Below are positions 32,503 through 42,072 of a stretch of 48,351 nt of DNA, in pieces. Position 1 is the first letter of the stretch; each line of letters begins with the position of its first letter. The position numbers and the translations under genes are program-made. The stretch covers positions 1 to 48,351 of the forward strand of contig JAFTGB010000067.1 of assembly GCA_017458125.1 (NCBI GenBank). Direction: 5' to 3'. The notes below the pieces were generated by a model that saw only the letters and a list, made by a program, of their open reading frames with translations, was not told the origin of the DNA and did not search any database. The stretch is from Prevotella sp. (GTDB lineage Bacteria; Bacteroidota; Bacteroidia; Bacteroidales; Bacteroidaceae).

Positions 32503-33606
32503 TTATTCGTTAAAAGCCGCTAATCTCTCCACCACATACTCCGCGTCAGCCATCGTGAGGACAGGACTGATGGGGAGGCTGAGCTCCTGCTGATGGATGC
32601 GCTCGGTGATGGGGAGGGAGAGCGTGGACCAGCGGTTGTAGCACTGCTGGCGGTGGGGCGGGATGGGGTAGTGGATGAGCGTCTCGATGCCGTTGGCTGC
32701 CAGATACTGCTGCAGCCGGTTGCGCCGGTCGCAGAGCACGGGAAAGAGGTGGTAGACGTTCTGTGTGTCAGCCAGTCGGCGGGGCAGCTGTATCAGCGGG
32801 TTGCTGATGTGGTCGTAGTAGTAGGCTGCAATCTGCTGGCGACGGCTGTTGTCGTCGTCCAAGTGATGCAGCTTGACGCTGAGAATGGCGGCCTGCAGCT
32901 CGTCCAAACGGCTGTTGCGGCCGCGGTAGCGGAAGACATACTTGCGCTCAGACCCGTAGTTGGCCAGTGCGCGTATGCAGTCGGCCAGATTGCTGTTGTC
33001 GGTGGTCACCGCACCGCCGTCGCCCAGTGCTCCGAGGTTCTTTCCGGGGTAGAAGCTGTGTCCGGCGGCATGTCCCAACGAGCCAGTGCGACGCTGGCCG
33101 AAGCGGCAGCCGTGAGCCTGGGCGTTATCCTCAACGAGTTTCAGGTTGTGCTTGCGGCATAGCTCGCCGATGCGCTCACTGTAGGCACAGCGTCCATAGA
33201 GGTGTACGAGGAGTATAGCGCGGGTACGTGGGGTGATGTGCCGTTCTATGAGGCTGTCGTCCAGCTCCAGTGTCGTCCAGTCGGGCTCCACCAGTACGGG
33301 TGTCAGCCTGTTCTCCGTGACGGCCAGTATGGAGGCAATGTAGGTGTTGGCCGGCACGATGACCTCGTCGCCCTCTTTCATGAACCCTAACTCCATGTAG
33401 GCGCGGAAGATGAGGGTCAGGGCGTCCAGGCCGTTGGCTACTCCTACGCAGTGGGTGGTGCCGATGTAGCGGGCGTAGTCCTCCTCAAACTGCTTGGTGG
33501 CCTTGCCTAACAGGTACCACCCGCTGTCTATCACCTCTGCTGCCGCCCGGTGTATCTCGTCGGCATACTGTGCGGTCACCGCTTTCAGGTCTAAGAACGG
33601 TATCAT
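32503..33606 (-). CDS. DegT/DnrJ-family sugar aminotransferase
   Basis: 367 residues, PLP-dependent. Motifs: [32 protein letters not shown] (acidic cofactor contact), and [15 protein letters not shown] with the Schiff-base Lys189. Closest in style to FdtB/QdtB-type dTDP-3-oxo-6-deoxyhexose 3-aminotransferases, so it probably supplies an amino sugar to the polysaccharide made by the neighbouring cluster. The sugar is inferred. It follows the VanX-type gene by 27 bp on the same strand. Confidence 0.88.
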   Translation of the reverse strand: MIPFLDLKAVTAQYADEIHRAAAEVIDSGWYLLGKATKQFEEDYARYIGTTHCVGVANGLDALTLIFRAYMELGFMKEGDEVIVPANTYIASILAVTENRLTPVLVEPDWTTLELDDSLIERHITPRTRAILLVHLYGRCAYSERIGELCRKHNLKLVEDNAQAHGCRFGQRRTGSLGHAAGHSFYPGKNLGALGDGGAVTTDNSNLADCIRALANYGSERKYVFRYRGRNSRLDELQAAILSVKLHHLDDDNSRRQQIAAYYYDHISNPLIQLPRRLADTQNVYHLFPVLCDRRNRLQQYLAANGIETLIHYPIPPHRQQCYNRWSTLSLPITERIHQQELSLPISPVLTMADAEYVVERLAAFNE

Positions 33607-33633
33607 GCTGCTGTGGGTTAGCGTGCCGGCTGT

Positions 33634-34428
33634 CTACTGTTTCAGCTGACGGACGGGGAAGGTGAAGTAAGTGTCGGGGAAGGGTTCGTCCTTCAGGGTG
33701 AAGTGCCACCACTCGCTCACCATCGGCTTGAAGCCGTGAGCCAGCATGGCGCGGCGCAGCACCATGCGGTGCTCGAACTGCTGTTTGGTGATGCTGCGGC
33801 CCTGTGGACTCTTGCTGTTGTCGCCGGTATATTCGCCGGTCTCAGGATTGCCGCAGAAGTCGGGGTGGCTTTCGGGGCCGAACCAGTCGAAGGTGCCTCC
33901 CATGTCCAGTTCCTTCTCCGTCTGCATGTCGAAGAGCGTCAGGTCTACCGTAGAGCCGCGCGAGTGTCCGCTCTTCTCGGCGATATAGTCTTCTTTGAAC
34001 AGTCGCGCCTTGTCGTCGATGTCGGGATAGAAGTAGGACTTCATCGCGGTGTCGTTCATGTCGGCCCCCCAGCGCATGAAGTGGTCGACAGCCTTCTGCG
34101 GGCGGTAGGCGTCATAGATTTTCAGCCGGTAGCCCTGCTGTTTCACGTCGTCGCTTACGGCTTTCAGTACCTCTGCGGCCTGCTTGGTGATGAGAGCCGT
34201 GGGCTCCTCGTAGCCGTCAATGCGCTGTCCCACGAAGTTGTAGGTGCTGAAGTAGCGTATCTCTAAAATGGCGTCGGGCACGGCGTCAGTCAGTGTTACA
34301 AACTGGCTTGTGTCCTCGGCAGGCAGTATGGCCACCGGGGCGTCATTGCTGGAATAACAGGTCGTCACGCATATCCCGCAGACGACAGCCACTACGGCGA
34401 CAATCATCAATAGTTTTATTCGTCTCAT
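33634..34428 (-). CDS. VanX-type D-Ala-D-Ala dipeptidase (M15D)
   Basis: 264 residues. The N-terminal hydrophobic segment (1-20) ends GIC, so a lipoprotein or membrane anchor is possible. The zinc site is visible as SGHSRGSTVDL (His155, Asp162) and SEWWHF (Glu239, His242). DAYRP supplies the conserved Arg109. Family members cleave D-Ala-D-Ala; outside vancomycin operons they recycle peptidoglycan. No vanHA genes are here, so resistance is not indicated. It shares a transcription unit with the sugar aminotransferase. A TAACTTTG box at 34462-34455 is the likely promoter. Confidence 0.85.
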   Translation of the reverse strand: MRRIKLLMIVAVVAVVCGICVTTCYSSNDAPVAILPAEDTSQFVTLTDAVPDAILEIRYFSTYNFVGQRIDGYEEPTALITKQAAEVLKAVSDDVKQQGYRLKIYDAYRPQKAVDHFMRWGADMNDTAMKSYFYPDIDDKARLFKEDYIAEKSGHSRGSTVDLTLFDMQTEKELDMGGTFDWFGPESHPDFCGNPETGEYTGDNSKSPQGRSITKQQFEHRMVLRRAMLAHGFKPMVSEWWHFTLKDEPFPDTYFTFPVRQLKQ

Positions 34429-34454
34429 TTCAGTCTTTTATTTGTTATTTGCTG

Positions 34455-34462
34455 CAAAGTTA
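34455..34462 (-). promoter_or_regulatory. -7 box (TAACTTTG) for the VanX-aminotransferase unit
   Basis: Exact TAnnTTTG on the minus strand, 26 bp before the start codon. No TTTG -33 box at the expected distance. Confidence 0.5.
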
Positions 34463-34574
34463 CGGAAAAATATCCAATATAGTATGGTTGGTGTATAGAA
34501 AAGTCGGCATATTATTATTTCTTTCGCACAATATAGTTTTGTTGTTGTGCGTTTTAATAGTAAATATCTCATTA

Positions 34575-35330
34575 GTGAAAGTTTCTATAGTAACTGTAAC
34601 ATATAATAGTGCCCGGACAGTGGGCGATACCATGAAGTCTGTATTGAGCCAGACCTACGGCGATATAGAGTATATCGTTGTTGACGGAGGGTCGACGGAC
34701 GGGACGCAGGATGTGATACGCCATTGGGAGCCTGAATTTCGTGGGCGCCTGAGGTGGCTGTCAGAGAAGGACAACGGCATCTACGACGCCATGAACAAAG
34801 GTATCGGCATGGCTACGGGCGACGTGGTGGGCATACTGAATTCTGACGACTACTATACGAGCCCTGACGTGGTGGAGCGGCTTGTGGCCGCATTCGGTAC
34901 TGATGTGGATGCCGTCTATGGCGACATCCATTTCATACATGACGGCGAGCCAGACAAAATCGTGCGCTATTACAGTTCCAAGCGGTTCAGCCCTAAGTGG
35001 TTGCGCTTTGGCTTCATGCCTGCCCATCCTTCGTTCTACTGCCGACGTGAGGTGTTTGCCAAGGCCGGCCTTTACAAGACAGACTACGCCATAGGCTCCG
35101 ACTACGAGATGATGGTGCGCTTGTTCAAAGTGCACGGAATAAAAGCCAAGTACATCCCCATGGATTTCGTCACCATGCGTACCGGCGGTGCCAGCACGCG
35201 CAACGTGAGAAGTCGTCTGCAACTTATCAAGGACGACGTGCGCGGCTGTCGCGAGAATGGTGTCTACACGAACAGCCTGATGATAGCCTTGAAATTTCTA
35301 TACAAGATTTTCGAGGTCAAAATAGTGTAG
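34575..35330 (+). CDS. Family 2 glycosyltransferase
   Basis: About 251 residues from GTG 34575, giving MKVSIVTVTYNSARTV, the standard GT2 start. The much longer in-frame extension crosses the divergent promoter region and is rejected. GT-A motifs: VVDGGSTDGTQ, EKDNGIYDAMNKG and the DxD-like NSDDYY. C-terminal half YCRREVF..AGLY...GSDYEMMVRL is typical of putative colanic-acid-like GT2 enzymes. It converges on the TIM-barrel gene (11 bp). Confidence 0.85.
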   Translation: MKVSIVTVTYNSARTVGDTMKSVLSQTYGDIEYIVVDGGSTDGTQDVIRHWEPEFRGRLRWLSEKDNGIYDAMNKGIGMATGDVVGILNSDDYYTSPDVVERLVAAFGTDVDAVYGDIHFIHDGEPDKIVRYYSSKRFSPKWLRFGFMPAHPSFYCRREVFAKAGLYKTDYAIGSDYEMMVRLFKVHGIKAKYIPMDFVTMRTGGASTRNVRSRLQLIKDDVRGCRENGVYTNSLMIALKFLYKIFEVKIV

Positions 35331-35341
35331 GGTACCTTGAG

Positions 35342-36553
35342 CTATTGCAGCCTGAAGGTCATCATGTCGCCGCCCGCAATGTGGTATGATGGTGCTACGG
35401 CGTGCTCCTGCAGTTTCTTGTCAAGCATGACCACCTGCTTGCTGGCTTTGATTTCTAATGCCAGTTTGTTGCGGTAGTCTTTGTTGACAATGGCCAAATA
35501 GAGGTGCCCGTTGTTGCTGAAAGTAGAGACAATGCAGCCCTTGGCACCCTTGATTTTCAGTTTCCGGATGTTTTTAGGCCGTTGTGAGGCTTTGACAGTG
35601 CCTTGTGGGATGTCCAGCAAGTGGCTGACAGAAAAGTTGACGGCTCCGTCGAACAAGGGCAGTATGCGATGCAGTTCCTGGTTCATCTGCTTGACCAGAT
35701 TGTAAGTCTTGGTGCGCTTGCCGTCAAAGCTGATAGGGGCATTGTGGAAGTCGTAGATGTCATAGGATGCAGGTGTCCAGTAGGTGAAATACTGTATGGC
35801 CTGTGCGCCGTAAGCCAGGTTAGAGTATATCTGCAGTCTCAGCATGCCCATGTCGGGCTGAGGATAATCAGCGTGTGGGGTGCAGAGCACGAAGGCCCAG
35901 AAAGGCTTGCCGGTGCGAAGGCTCTCGCGTCGTATGTCTTCCAGATTGGAGTACCAAGTGTCTCTGATGGCAGTGCCGATAATGGGGTAGTGGTCGAAGG
36001 AGATGATGGGGAGGTCCAGAGCTGTGGAGGCCTGTTTGAGGTAGCTCTTGTAGGAGCTGATGCCTAACTCCTTGCGTGAGCCTTCCCCGTAGTCGGGAAG
36101 CAGGTTGACGTAGCAAGGCTTGACTTTGTCCCACTGGCGGACAGTGCGCAGCATGTGCTGTAGGTTCTTGAAGTCTGCAGGCTTAGGCTCGTCGCCCAGC
36201 ATGTAGCCGTAGAGTGCGGGGTGCTTCCTGATGCGTGGTATGACCTGTTGTGGCTTAGCCAGCAGCTGATGGCTGAACATGAGGATGCGGACATGAGCCT
36301 TATCGGCTTTGTCGAGGATGCTGACTAAAGAGTCGACGGGTAGCGACTCGTAGTTGAATAGTGAGATGTCGAAACCAGCATCTTTGAACTCTTGAAAACG
36401 CTCGACGGTAGAATACGCCGGGGGTACGCCGTAGAACGCTATGACGGGTATGTCGGCCCGCAAGCTGTTGCACAGCAGCACGGTCAGGACGAGGGTACAG
36501 CAGCGGTGTGCGTTGGAAAGTCGGTGTAGGAAGGTGACTATTTGTCGGAACAT
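35342..36553 (-). CDS. Secreted TIM-barrel protein (glycoside hydrolase-like)
   Basis: 403 residues from MFRQIVTFLHRLS; an in-frame extension to 36613 overlaps the -7 box TACCTTTG at 36587-36580. N-terminal signal segment ends near LRADIP. A (beta/alpha)8 pattern is suggested by strands IPVIAFYGVP, ISLFNYES, RILMFSHQ, GYMLGDEP (possible catalytic acid), IISFDHYPI and FWAFVLCTP, and a C-terminal beta domain carries RKLKIKGAKG. It resembles GH42/GH-A-type proteins but I cannot name the family. Its place in the locus suggests polysaccharide trimming. Confidence 0.65.
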   Translation of the reverse strand: MFRQIVTFLHRLSNAHRCCTLVLTVLLCNSLRADIPVIAFYGVPPAYSTVERFQEFKDAGFDISLFNYESLPVDSLVSILDKADKAHVRILMFSHQLLAKPQQVIPRIRKHPALYGYMLGDEPKPADFKNLQHMLRTVRQWDKVKPCYVNLLPDYGEGSRKELGISSYKSYLKQASTALDLPIISFDHYPIIGTAIRDTWYSNLEDIRRESLRTGKPFWAFVLCTPHADYPQPDMGMLRLQIYSNLAYGAQAIQYFTYWTPASYDIYDFHNAPISFDGKRTKTYNLVKQMNQELHRILPLFDGAVNFSVSHLLDIPQGTVKASQRPKNIRKLKIKGAKGCIVSTFSNNGHLYLAIVNKDYRNKLALEIKASKQVVMLDKKLQEHAVAPSYHIAGGDMMTFRLQ

Positions 36554-36647
36554 GTTGTTGGCTTTTTGTTTTTCCAATGCAAAGGTAACAAAAAAATATA
36601 ATATCTTTGTCATTTATACGTTAATAATATGATAAAGCAGCATGCAG

Positions 36648-37724
36648 ATGAAGTTGGTTCTTGATAACATCGTGTTTGACTTGCAGCGTTCAGGCGGCAT
36701 TTCCGTTGTCTGGTACGAACTGTTGAAGCGCCTGCATGGTCAGCCGCAATGGGATGTGAGCTACATAGACAATCATGCTACGAGCAACCACTACAGGCAA
36801 CTGCTTGACATCGGCGAAAACCAAATAGCAGGCACGGACAGCTATGTTCCCTTGATGCGCTATCGGCAGGTTGGCATCCCAGCCAGAGAGCCTTTCCTGT
36901 TCCATTCGTCGTATTACAGGTACTGTCCGTCGTCGTATGCTGTCAACATCACCACTGTCCATGACTTCACCTACGAGCACTTTCGGCATGGACTGCGCAG
37001 GTGGGTACACAGTTGGCAGAAGCAAAATGCCATCAGACATTCCGATGTCGTGATATGCGTCTCGGAAAATACAAAGCGCGACCTGTTGGACATGATGAGG
37101 GATGTAGATGCAGATCGGGTGCGGGTCGTCTATAATGGTGTCTCTGAGGATTACCATGTCTTGGAACAAAAGGTAATGGCCGACGAGTTGCCGTTTAGTC
37201 CTCAGTCTTATGTCGTCTATGTCGGCGACCGTTCAGAATACAAGAATTTTCCCCTTTGCGTCCAGGCGCTGAAACACACCAGTTATAATCTGGTTATCGT
37301 CGGACGAACGCTGCAGGAGATGGAGAGAGCCTTCATCCAGCAGCATCTCCCGCCGTCGCGTTTCCACGATGTGGGATATGTGACCAACGAACGTCTGAAC
37401 ATATTGTATAACCATGCAGCAGCCTTGGTCTACCCCTCTGTCTATGAAGGATTCGGAATACCAGTGGTAGAGGCTCAGAAGGCTGGTTGTCCTGTCGTTG
37501 CCTTTGATGGTTCCTCCATACCCGAAGTGGCCGGCAGTGACGTTCTGCTCATGAAAACGCTGACGGTGGCATCGCTGGTTGAAAAGTTGCGGTTGCTGTC
37601 TGATGCAGCACTCATGGCTCAGGTGCGCCATGATGGGTTGGCGCGTGCCGCCCAGTTTACTTGGGACAAGATGGCAAGTCAGTATTTTGCCATTTACGAA
37701 GAAGCATTAAAGTCAAGGAAATAA
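36648..37724 (+). CDS. Family 1/4 glycosyltransferase
   Basis: About 358 residues from MKLVLDN; ATG 36642 two codons upstream is also possible. GT-B fold: SGGISVVWYELLKRL near the start, VHDFTYEHF, CVSENTKRDLL, the nucleotide-binding VYVGDRSEYKN, and the C-terminal PSVYEGFGIPVVEAQKAGCPV (E-x7-E motif). Likely adds a sugar to the growing repeat unit. Followed by the flippase gene 2 bp downstream of its stop. Confidence 0.88.
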   Translation: MKLVLDNIVFDLQRSGGISVVWYELLKRLHGQPQWDVSYIDNHATSNHYRQLLDIGENQIAGTDSYVPLMRYRQVGIPAREPFLFHSSYYRYCPSSYAVNITTVHDFTYEHFRHGLRRWVHSWQKQNAIRHSDVVICVSENTKRDLLDMMRDVDADRVRVVYNGVSEDYHVLEQKVMADELPFSPQSYVVYVGDRSEYKNFPLCVQALKHTSYNLVIVGRTLQEMERAFIQQHLPPSRFHDVGYVTNERLNILYNHAAALVYPSVYEGFGIPVVEAQKAGCPVVAFDGSSIPEVAGSDVLLMKTLTVASLVEKLRLLSDAALMAQVRHDGLARAAQFTWDKMASQYFAIYEEALKSRK

Positions 37725-37726
37725 GC

Positions 37727-39265
37727 ATGTCAACAGTAAATAGCGATAATATGAGGATAGCCAGGAATACCATTGTAGTGTATTTCAGACTTGTGGTCAC
37801 TGCTGTTATCGGACTGTTGACTTCCAGGTATGTGTTGCAGATTTTAGGGGCTTCCGACTTCGGACTCTATTCTGTCATAGGTGGTGTGATAGCCATGTTC
37901 ACATTCATCTCGGCCTCTTTGCAGTCCACTACGGTGCGTTTCATCAACTACGAGATAGGACGGTTGGAAGGAAACCTGAACAGGGTGTTCAATATAGCTC
38001 GTCAGATTCATATCTTCTTTGCTATTGTCATCCTAATAGCAGGCGAGGTCATTGGCGTGTTCTATATGCAGCACTATCTGAATGTGGAACCGGGGAAGAT
38101 GGACGATGCCTATTTCGTCTTCCATGTGTCCATAGCCGCAGCCTGTCTGGGGCTTGTTAATGTGCCCTATCAGGGGTTGCTTGTAGCCCATGAGAAGTTT
38201 GTGCAGGTGGCCTGTATCGACATCTTGAATGTGGTGTGCAAACTGCTGATGGTGTTGTCGCTTTTCTTGTGTGAGGGCAACGTGCTGCGTCTCTATGCCG
38301 TGGGCATGAGTCTGCTGACAGTGATGTCGTTTGTGCTTTATCTGCTGCTGTGCTGGCGTTACTGGCCGCAAGTGGTGAAATACCGCATGGTAAAGGGAAT
38401 GGCCCAGTACCGTGAGATGCTGATATTCAATAATTACACTTTGCTGAGTGCAGCTTCGCTGATGGGGCGCAATCAGGGAAGTAATCTGCTCATCAACTAT
38501 TTCTTCGGCACAATTGTCAATGCAGCTTATGCCATATCGAATACCGTTCATGTCTATGTGAACATTTTTGCCGGTAGTTTCGACCAGGCTTCAGCGCCTC
38601 AGATTACTCAAAGTCTGAGCCGTGGCGACAACGAGCGTGCCATCTATTTGGTTACGCACACTTGCAGAATATGTATTCTGCTGGTGGAGGTGGTCTATTT
38701 TGCATTCTTGTATAATATGGACGACATTCTCCATTTGTGGTTGGGAAAGAACGTACCCGAGGGGACTACCGCCTTTTGTCAGTTGACACTGCTGTTGGCT
38801 GTGGTCTCTGCCACGTCGGGCGGACTGGCTCAGTATATTAGTGCGTTGGGCAGACTGAAGTGGTTTTCCGTCATCATGACGTTACTCTATCTGGTAGCCT
38901 TATTGGTAGGTGTTGTGCTCTATAGAAATGGTGCTGTTCCCTACAGCATTGTAGCCCTGTTTATACTGGCCGATTCCATCAACAGAGGGTTTCAGTTGCT
39001 ACTCTTGAGGCGAATGGCCAAATTTCCAGTCCTGCGCTTTCTGAGAGAAGCCTACTGGCGTCCGGCAGTAGTGTTCCTGATAGGTATGGTCGTGGTGTAT
39101 TTGGGTTGGCAGTTGAACCTTCATACGGTGGGTGCGCGCATGGCAGCCATGGTTGTAGTGGCCGTGCTGATGAGTGTGGTTGTTTTCTATATCGGTTTGT
39201 TCAAAGTAGAACGAGACAAAATATTATCCAATACAATTTCTAAATCAAATGCGTTTTATGATTAA
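37727..39265 (+). CDS. Wzx-type polysaccharide flippase (MATE/MOP superfamily)
   Basis: 512 residues from MSTVNSDNMRIARNTIVVYF, with about 12-14 hydrophobic segments through the whole length. The N-terminus (VVYFRLVVTAVIGLLTSRYV) followed by LGASDFGLYSVIGG matches the polysaccharide biosynthesis/O-antigen flippase family in Bacteroidales. It likely translocates lipid-linked repeat units across the inner membrane. Its 3' end overlaps the next gene by 17 bp, so they are translationally coupled. Confidence 0.88.
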   Translation: MSTVNSDNMRIARNTIVVYFRLVVTAVIGLLTSRYVLQILGASDFGLYSVIGGVIAMFTFISASLQSTTVRFINYEIGRLEGNLNRVFNIARQIHIFFAIVILIAGEVIGVFYMQHYLNVEPGKMDDAYFVFHVSIAAACLGLVNVPYQGLLVAHEKFVQVACIDILNVVCKLLMVLSLFLCEGNVLRLYAVGMSLLTVMSFVLYLLLCWRYWPQVVKYRMVKGMAQYREMLIFNNYTLLSAASLMGRNQGSNLLINYFFGTIVNAAYAISNTVHVYVNIFAGSFDQASAPQITQSLSRGDNERAIYLVTHTCRICILLVEVVYFAFLYNMDDILHLWLGKNVPEGTTAFCQLTLLLAVVSATSGGLAQYISALGRLKWFSVIMTLLYLVALLVGVVLYRNGAVPYSIVALFILADSINRGFQLLLLRRMAKFPVLRFLREAYWRPAVVFLIGMVVVYLGWQLNLHTVGARMAAMVVVAVLMSVVVFYIGLFKVERDKILSNTISKSNAFYD

Positions 39266-40166
39266 TTTTATTAAACATCCCCGTCTTTCGCTGTTTCATT
39301 TCATCAACAATCATGTGCCGCAGCTTATTCCTGACAAGGCATTTGTAAAGTTCCAATATGCAGAGAATATGGGTGCCAAACTCAATTTGGAGCATCCCAC
39401 CCTTTTCACTGAAAAGTTGAACTGGATGAAGTTGTATGGTCGTAACCCCCTTTATACGCGTATGGTAGACAAGTTTGAAGCCAAGGGTTATGTGGCAGAA
39501 AAGATAGGTAGTGAGCACGTCATACCGGCCTACGGTGTATGGCACAGTTTCGACGAGATAGACTTTGACCAGTTGCCCGACCAGTTTGTGCTGAAGTGCA
39601 ACCACGACAGCGGCAGCTATGTCATTTGCGAGGACAAGAGCACCTTTGATAAAGACAGAGCCCGTTCTATCCTGGAGCCCGCCCTCCGTAAAAACTATTA
39701 TTGGATGTTCAGAGAGTGGGCTTACAAGAATGTGGATCGGCGCATTTTAGCTGAGCAGTACATCCCCTCCTTGGGTAAGAAGGATAGTGTGGAATACAAA
39801 CTCACATGTTTCAATGGTGAGGTTAAGGTTATCACCGTGTGCAGTGGTATTCCACATCAGGCTTTTGAGTTAAGACACAACGATAACTACAGTCGCGACT
39901 GGAAACGCCAGAACTGGTATGCTTACTATAAACCGACGGGCAAGGACTTTCAGAAACCTGCTGAGATGGACGAGATAATTGCGTTGAGCGAAAAGCTGTC
40001 TGAGGGTATTCCTCAGGTGCGGGTGGACTGGTACATCGTCGATGGTAATATTTACTTTGGCGAGTTTACCTTCTACACCTGGGCAGGATACATTACGTTT
40101 GAACCTGAGGAATGGAACCGGGTAATGGGTGACTGGATGACGCTGCCTGCCCAGAAGCAGCAGTAG
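39249..40166 (+). CDS. TupA-like ATP-grasp protein
   Basis: 305 residues. It matches the ATP-grasp family related to teichuronopeptide biosynthesis TupA: FTEKLNWMKLYGRNPLYTRM, VDKFEAKGYVAEKIG, FVLKCNHDSGSYVICEDK, EQYIPS, YKLTCFNGEVK and the C-terminal RVDWYIVDGNIYFGEFTFY. ATP-grasp enzymes form amide or similar bonds by acyl-phosphate, so this one may attach an amino acid or other carboxyl-linked group to the polysaccharide. The substrate is unknown. It starts inside the flippase gene. Confidence 0.8.
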   Translation: MRFMINFIKHPRLSLFHFINNHVPQLIPDKAFVKFQYAENMGAKLNLEHPTLFTEKLNWMKLYGRNPLYTRMVDKFEAKGYVAEKIGSEHVIPAYGVWHSFDEIDFDQLPDQFVLKCNHDSGSYVICEDKSTFDKDRARSILEPALRKNYYWMFREWAYKNVDRRILAEQYIPSLGKKDSVEYKLTCFNGEVKVITVCSGIPHQAFELRHNDNYSRDWKRQNWYAYYKPTGKDFQKPAEMDEIIALSEKLSEGIPQVRVDWYIVDGNIYFGEFTFYTWAGYITFEPEEWNRVMGDWMTLPAQKQQ

Positions 40167-40179
40167 GGCTTATGTTTCT

Positions 40180-40929
40180 ATGAACAACAAAGTAATCTAT
40201 ACTTGTCTGGTTGGTGGCTACGATGACTTGTTGCAGCCTAAATTTGTAGATGCGGACTTTGACTATGTCTGTTTCACAGACCATGTGTCCAAAGGGAATG
40301 TTGGTGTGTGGCAGATGCGAAAGATACCGCCTGTTACCGGCAGTCTCACAAGGCTCTCCCGTTATCCCAAATTACTGCCTCATGAGTTGCTGCAGGACTA
40401 TGAGTATAGTGTGTATATGGATGCCAATGTGCAGATAGTGCGTCCTGAATTCTACGAGGTTGTCAACGAAAAGATACGCTCTGGCTGTCTCGTGGCACAG
40501 GTCTGGCATGTGCTGCCGCCGGTGGATTGCATCTATGACGAGATAGGTTATGCCTACAAACTGAACAGGGTGACGTTCAGGCAGGCTTGGAAGCAAAGCC
40601 GTTACCTGCGTCAAAAACATTTTCCCCGCCATTATGGACTGTTTGAGAACAATCTGCTGTTTCGCAGACATCTTGACCAGAAGGTCATCACCATGTCGAA
40701 GCAGTGGTGGGACGAATACAATCGTCATGCGCCAAGAGACCAGTTCTCGCTGATGTTTGTCTACTGGCAAAATGGGTACATGCCGGATGATTTTTTTGAC
40801 GAGGGCATTTGTACGAGAAACTGTCCGTGGCTAAGCTATCATCAGCACCACTGGGAACAGCAAGCCAGCGTGACATTTCTGGACCGCATACATTGGCACG
40901 CCTATCCTTTCGTAAAACGGTTGCTGTAA
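40180..40929 (+). CDS. DUF616 glycosyltransferase
   Basis: 249 residues. It opens NKVIYTCLVGGYDDLLQPK and contains YVCFTDH, KLLPHELL and the acidic YSVYMDANVQI, typical of DUF616 (PF04765-like, plant TOD1/MUCI70 relatives), a GT-A type transferase group. Probably adds a sugar to the repeat unit. It is the last plus-strand gene of the locus and converges on the next gene with a 6-bp gap. Confidence 0.8.
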   Translation: MNNKVIYTCLVGGYDDLLQPKFVDADFDYVCFTDHVSKGNVGVWQMRKIPPVTGSLTRLSRYPKLLPHELLQDYEYSVYMDANVQIVRPEFYEVVNEKIRSGCLVAQVWHVLPPVDCIYDEIGYAYKLNRVTFRQAWKQSRYLRQKHFPRHYGLFENNLLFRRHLDQKVITMSKQWWDEYNRHAPRDQFSLMFVYWQNGYMPDDFFDEGICTRNCPWLSYHQHHWEQQASVTFLDRIHWHAYPFVKRLL

Positions 40930-40935
40930 GCGGGT

Positions 40936-42072
40936 TCACTTATGGTCGTCCAGATAGGCGGATAGCCGTTTGACGATAGTAGTCCAGTCGTATTCGTTGA
41001 GTTGGGTGGTGTCGACGGTGGTGTGACGTTCCACAGCTTGCAGAATGGCCTGTTGCCAGTCTACGGGGTTGTAGCCCTCAACAGTGATGGCTCCGCTTTT
41101 CCCTTCGGCCACTTCAATCATGGCAGTGTTATGTGCGGTGACTACGGGACATCCACACAGTAAAGCCTCAAGCTGAGGCATGCCGAATCCTTCCATCAGT
41201 GCTGCGGACACAAAGCAGTCGGCTGTGTTGTAGAGCATGGAGAGTTCTTGGTTGTTGACATAACCGCAAAAGATGGTAGAAGCTTTGGGGAACGACTCTG
41301 ACTCGACGATGTCCTTCAGCATGGAGTTTTTCCACCCTTTTCCTCCAACCACCACCAGTTGAATGTGGTGTGAACGATAGAGTTCAGCAATGACTTTGAG
41401 CAGGAACTGCAGGTTTTTGCGTGGTTCCAGTGAACCGACAAAGAGTGCGAAACGATTATCGATGCCATAATGTTTTCTGACCTGTGTCTTTTCTTCGTCG
41501 GAAAGGTTTCGCTGAAAGAAGGTCTTGCGGTCGACGGCTGCTCCAACAAAAATCTCAACACTTTTCCTAACGGGGAAATACTGCTCAACTTTCCCTTTGG
41601 TGTAGCGTGAGTTGCACCAGATGTGGTCGGCCCGTTTGATGGCTTGTCCGAAGAAGAAACTGCTGGCCATCCTGTTAGTCCACGACATGGTGCCCGGCAT
41701 TTCTATGTTGACCACATCATGTACGGTGACGAGTGTGCTCACTGATGTAGGAAGCAGATAGGGAATGTGGGGAACAGGTGCGTAGTACAGGCTGATGTGT
41801 AGTCTGCGGCACAGATACGGCACTAACAGTTGTATGATGATGATGTTAGGAATCTTGCGGAAGAAGTGGCTTCCATAGTCAAGCAGCATGAGGTTCTTGT
41901 GGCACTTGTCTATGTTGATGGTCTTATCCAGTCCCTTGGGCAGCAGGATGTAGAAGCGACAGTCAGGCCATTGCGGAACCCATGCTGAAAGCACGCCGCT
42001 GAGAAACATGGATACCCCGGCAGAGTTTCTGGACCACGCTCTTCCGTCTATCAGTATGTTTTTATATCTCAT
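40936..42072 (-). CDS. GT4-type glycosyltransferase
   Basis: 378 residues from MRYKNILIDGRAWSRNSAG; an in-frame extension to 42144 lies inside the upstream gene. GT-B features: VTVHDVVNIEMPG, CNSRYTKGKVEQ, FVGSLEPRKNLQ (donor site) and ALMEGFGMPQLEALLCGCPV (E-x7-E). The ATGA overlap with the upstream GT2 stop shows coupling. Mannosyl- or rhamnosyl-type transferases have this form; specificity unknown. Confidence 0.87.
   Translation of the reverse strand: MRYKNILIDGRAWSRNSAGVSMFLSGVLSAWVPQWPDCRFYILLPKGLDKTINIDKCHKNLMLLDYGSHFFRKIPNIIIIQLLVPYLCRRLHISLYYAPVPHIPYLLPTSVSTLVTVHDVVNIEMPGTMSWTNRMASSFFFGQAIKRADHIWCNSRYTKGKVEQYFPVRKSVEIFVGAAVDRKTFFQRNLSDEEKTQVRKHYGIDNRFALFVGSLEPRKNLQFLLKVIAELYRSHHIQLVVVGGKGWKNSMLKDIVESESFPKASTIFCGYVNNQELSMLYNTADCFVSAALMEGFGMPQLEALLCGCPVVTAHNTAMIEVAEGKSGAITVEGYNPVDWQQAILQAVERHTTVDTTQLNEYDWTTIVKRLSAYLDDHK

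Noticed and set aside
32360-32593. 77-codon ORF over the tandem repeats
   Set aside because: The translation is only the 22-bp repeat in shifting frames and then antisense to the aminotransferase gene.
33634-34428. Vancomycin resistance
   Set aside because: Only a VanX-type enzyme is present; there are no vanH, vanA/B or sensor genes, and the organism is Gram-negative.
34293-34574. Long N-terminal extension of the GT2 gene
   Set aside because: It is antisense to the VanX-type gene and covers both divergent promoter regions; the GT2 fold starts at KVSIVTVTYN.
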